A stretch of DNA of 5,396 nt from Panacagrimonas sp. (GTDB lineage Bacteria; Pseudomonadota; Gammaproteobacteria; Nevskiales; Nevskiaceae): the NCBI GenBank assembly GCA_021773655.1, contig JAJFJX010000087.1:1-5396 (forward strand), written 5' to 3'. Shown piece by piece: positions 4,566 through 5,396 of this stretch. Position 1 is the first letter of the stretch, and every line of letters starts with the position of its first letter. A model generated the notes under the pieces. It did not search any database, had not been told where the DNA came from, and saw only the letters and a program-made list of their open reading frames with translations. A program made the position numbers and the translations under genes.

Positions 4566-4890
4566 CGAAGCCCGGCAGGCGGACACCAACCAGAAAGCCC
4601 CGGGCTCAATTCACGGACCACGAAGTGATTCGCCGCGCCGCTGCCGCGGCCTTCAGTTCCTGTAGCCGGCCCGAGAATGCCGTCATTCCCGCTGATGCTG
4701 GGGCTGGAGCCGACACGAAAAGTCGTCATTCCCGCGAAAGCGGGAATCCAGTGCCTGGAGCCGAGCGCTGCGGCAGGTCTCTTCCGCGCCCTCGGCCTGG
4801 ATTCCCGCCTTCGCGGGAATGACGCTTGCCTGGGGCGGCGCTGCTCATCAGGGCGAGGTGCCGTCGAAGCCTGGCAGGCGGACATCAACC
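4566..4890. repeat. fourth repeat unit, on the far side of hipBA
   Basis: The unit opens with GAAGCCCGGCAGGCGGACAC (4567-4586) and closes with almost the same sequence (GAAGCCTGGCAGGCGGACAT, 4866-4885), so it is one array period of 299 bases plus the overlap. Inside are GTGATTCG and the CGCGGCCTTC block (4625-4653), two copies of the subrepeat (4654-4735; the second has a 6-bp expansion), a complete 101-bp doublet, and the ACGCTTGCCTGGGGCGGCGC tail. It is in the same orientation as the three units at 1781-2650. No coding sequence is supported here. Confidence 0.9.
4724..4824. repeat. 101-bp inverted palindrome doublet, copy 4
   Basis: Palindromes at 4728-4747 (centre GAAA) and 4801-4820 (centre CCTTC) are inverted and bounded by CGTC and GACG. 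GCCGAG and CTCGGC pair inside. The length is exactly that of copies 1 and 2. The changes at the palindrome centres partly compensate each other, so the long hairpin is kept. Confidence 0.88.
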
Positions 4891-4993
4891 AAATTGATTG
4901 GTGGCAATGAACCTCAACTATTCTGACGCGAGGTTACATGTTGCCGGCAGGCGTCTGCCTCGGCCCTCACGACGGACTGCGTGGACCCGGTAT
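4891..4993. other. spacer between the repeat unit and vapC
   Basis: It holds a small AT-rich dyad ACCAA-ATTGA-TTGGT (4888-4902) right at the end of the repeat unit. I see no terminator with a T-run for the vapC gene and no gene of its own. Confidence 0.45.
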
Positions 4994-5396
4994 TCAAGAC
5001 GCTTCCGGTCCCACCAGCGAAACGGTGGGGAAGTAGCTTTGGAACCGTCGCAGATCGCGAGTGAGGATTCCGCAACCAAGCACGGCAGCATGGGCGCCGA
5101 TGAAGAAGTCGGACAGCACGTTGGTACGCAACCCCCCGGCACGCCGGTACTTCACGAAGGCGCGTCCGGCGAGGAACAGCGCAGGGCGCGGCAGTTCCTT
5201 CACGCCGAGTTCCATCGCGTCCAGCGCGCCATCCAGCCCCTCGACGGAATCGAAGATCAGAGACAACTCGGCGTAGATCACGGGGTTGATGAACAACTCG
5301 TGCACCTGCGCCTGTGCGCGAAGCTGGCGAATCGACCAGTCGGCCCTGTCGGGATCGTCCTCGAGGACGTCCACGAGGACGTTGGTATCAACCAGG
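4994..5396 (-). CDS. vapC: PIN-domain ribonuclease toxin, VapC family (start outside window)
   Basis: About 133 codons are visible, ending in TGA at 4994-4996; only the first few residues are missing. VapC toxins are Mg2+-dependent endoribonucleases, usually cutting tRNA or rRNA, and are held in check by a VapB antitoxin encoded just upstream. The four PIN-domain acidic positions are present: Asp in LVDTNVLVDVL at the N-terminus, Glu in INPVIYAELS, Asp in LSDFFIGAHAAV, and Asp in ILTRDLRRF. The ending SYFPTVSLVGPE is typical of VapC. The frame continues past a GTG at 5374 to the window edge, and VDTN must belong to the protein, so that GTG is not the start. The partner vapB, if present, would lie past 5396 on the same strand. 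The target RNA cannot be told. Confidence 0.9.
   Translation of the reverse strand, partial: LVDTNVLVDVLEDDPDRADWSIRQLRAQAQVHELFINPVIYAELSLIFDSVEGLDGALDAMELGVKELPRPALFLAGRAFVKYRRAGGLRTNVLSDFFIGAHAAVLGCGILTRDLRRFQSYFPTVSLVGPEAS

Noticed and set aside
2573..4890. Integron gene cassettes with attC sites
   Set aside because: Toxin-antitoxin cassettes suggest this, but the palindromes lack the RYYYAAC/GTTRRRY ends of attC and no integrase is present.
4559..4910. Reading frames on both strands in the fourth repeat unit
   Set aside because: Same repeat-derived translations as in the left array.
4918..5142. Minus-strand frame of 74 codons overlapping vapC
   Set aside because: It is an out-of-frame shadow of the PIN-domain gene with no recognisable features.

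Overview
The window is high-GC proteobacterial DNA, most likely gamma- or betaproteobacterial. The evidence is a RecN-like C-terminus, a class I aldolase of the long 'eukaryote-like' bacterial type, and dense palindromic repeats whose chance translations (HSRESGNP, WIPAFAGMT, VIPAKAGI) often turn up as spurious ORFs in such genomes. Genus cannot be decided from the sequence.

Left part (1-1763), housekeeping: the 3' end of a plus-strand gene read as recN (1-183) converges on a minus-strand class I fructose-bisphosphate aldolase gene (493-1509). Between them lie a strong intrinsic terminator (stem 392-424, oriented mainly for the aldolase) and a GGTCG pentamer run that forms a canonical G-quadruplex motif (449-466). 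The aldolase starts at a GTG with a well placed Shine-Dalgarno and keeps all its catalytic residues. No gene is evident in the 254 bases upstream of it.

Middle and right (1764-4890), repeat mosaic holding a toxin-antitoxin cassette: a non-coding array of about 0.9 kb is built from units of about 294-317 bp. Each unit is itself a mosaic of a 37-38 bp subrepeat (1, 2, 3 and 2 copies in the four units), 20-bp palindromes of the form ATTCCC-N8-GGGAAT, and a 101-bp inverted palindrome doublet. A fourth unit lies at 4566-4890. Between the third and fourth units sits a minus-strand hipB-hipA operon (hipB 3970-4338, hipA 2573-3973, ATGA overlap). The array stops in the middle of a doublet at about 2650 and resumes in a different phase at about 4566, so the cassette looks inserted into, or exchanged within, the array. 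The last 25 or so codons of hipA read into the repeat. Upstream of hipB is an unusually clear operator region: a perfect 22-bp inverted repeat (4376-4397 and 4409-4430), a third copy of the same 22-mer at 18/22 identity (4449-4470), and a weaker fourth match next to the start codon.

Right edge (4994-5396): a minus-strand PIN-domain ribonuclease of the VapC family whose first codons lie beyond the window. With hipBA this makes two toxin loci within about 2.8 kb next to conserved genes, the pattern of a small accessory island. The material most worth a second look is the repeat mosaic with its embedded hipBA cassette and the triple 22-mer operator.
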